NCBI GenBank assembly: GCA_910576955.1
Contig: CAJTJB010000018.1
Coordinates: 1 to 10,419 of the forward strand
Origin: an uncultured Alphaproteobacteria bacterium
GTDB taxonomy: Bacteria > Pseudomonadota > Alphaproteobacteria > RF32 > CAG-239
Reading direction: 5' to 3'
DNA length: 10,419 nucleotides
This document shows, piece by piece, positions 10,418-10,419 of the stretch (positions are counted from its first letter, which is position 1; every line of letters begins with the position of its first letter). Under the pieces are notes generated by a model that did not search any database, had not been told where the DNA came from, and saw only the letters and a list, made by a program, of their open reading frames with translations. The translations under genes were made by a program, and so were the position numbers.

Positions 10418-10419
10418 GA

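Overview
The window reads as a chromosomal segment of an alphaproteobacterium. It carries a TrcR/DUF1013 gene (a family largely confined to Alphaproteobacteria), a cysteine-free bL31, an efp gene with a TAATG overlap into an inositol-monophosphatase-family gene, and the order coiled-coil gene, zapA, 6S RNA, typical of Proteobacteria. Moderate G+C in the housekeeping genes, clearly AT-rich accessory genes and several dispersed repeats suggest a host-associated or uncultured member. I cannot name the species.

Left part (1-2708, all minus strand): trcR with a C-terminal tail of three AT-hooks, rpmE, and the efp/IMPase-like pair. The IMPase-like protein has lost its metal-binding residues. At 2902-3426 (+) is an unrecognised protein built of 28-residue repeats. 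The intergenic stretch 3427-4018 holds a terminator, two 37-bp direct repeats with an inverted half, a MITE-like G/C-rich palindrome, and a structured RNA leader in front of a small XRE-type regulator gene (4019-4288).

Centre (4353-7397): a minus-strand thiamine-phosphate-synthase-like gene, then a plus-strand coiled-coil gene, zapA, the 6S RNA gene and a ymdB-type phosphodiesterase gene. An AT-rich insert of about 0.9 kb lies between zapA and 6S RNA. It encodes an 86-residue basic protein and a 136-residue four-helix membrane protein. It is flanked by 57-bp direct repeats made of the last codons of zapA plus the 6S promoter region, so the insertion restored both genes.

Right part (7442-10419): a secreted hypothetical protein, a paralogue of the insert's membrane protein, and a second XRE-type gene preceded by a second, inverted copy of the structured leader, all on the minus strand. 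Beyond these lie a candidate small RNA (+), a DUF3800 gene (-) and an unresolved fragment at the right edge.

The best candidate for an undescribed system is the pair of leader RNA plus small XRE protein modules (3801-4288 and its mirror 8722-9260). The two leaders share a sigma70-like promoter, a GNRA-capped hairpin, an apparent pseudoknot and a terminator hairpin. Three of their helices differ in sequence but keep base pairing, which points to selection on RNA structure. The second candidate is the small zapA/6S-targeted insert, which carries no recombinase gene.
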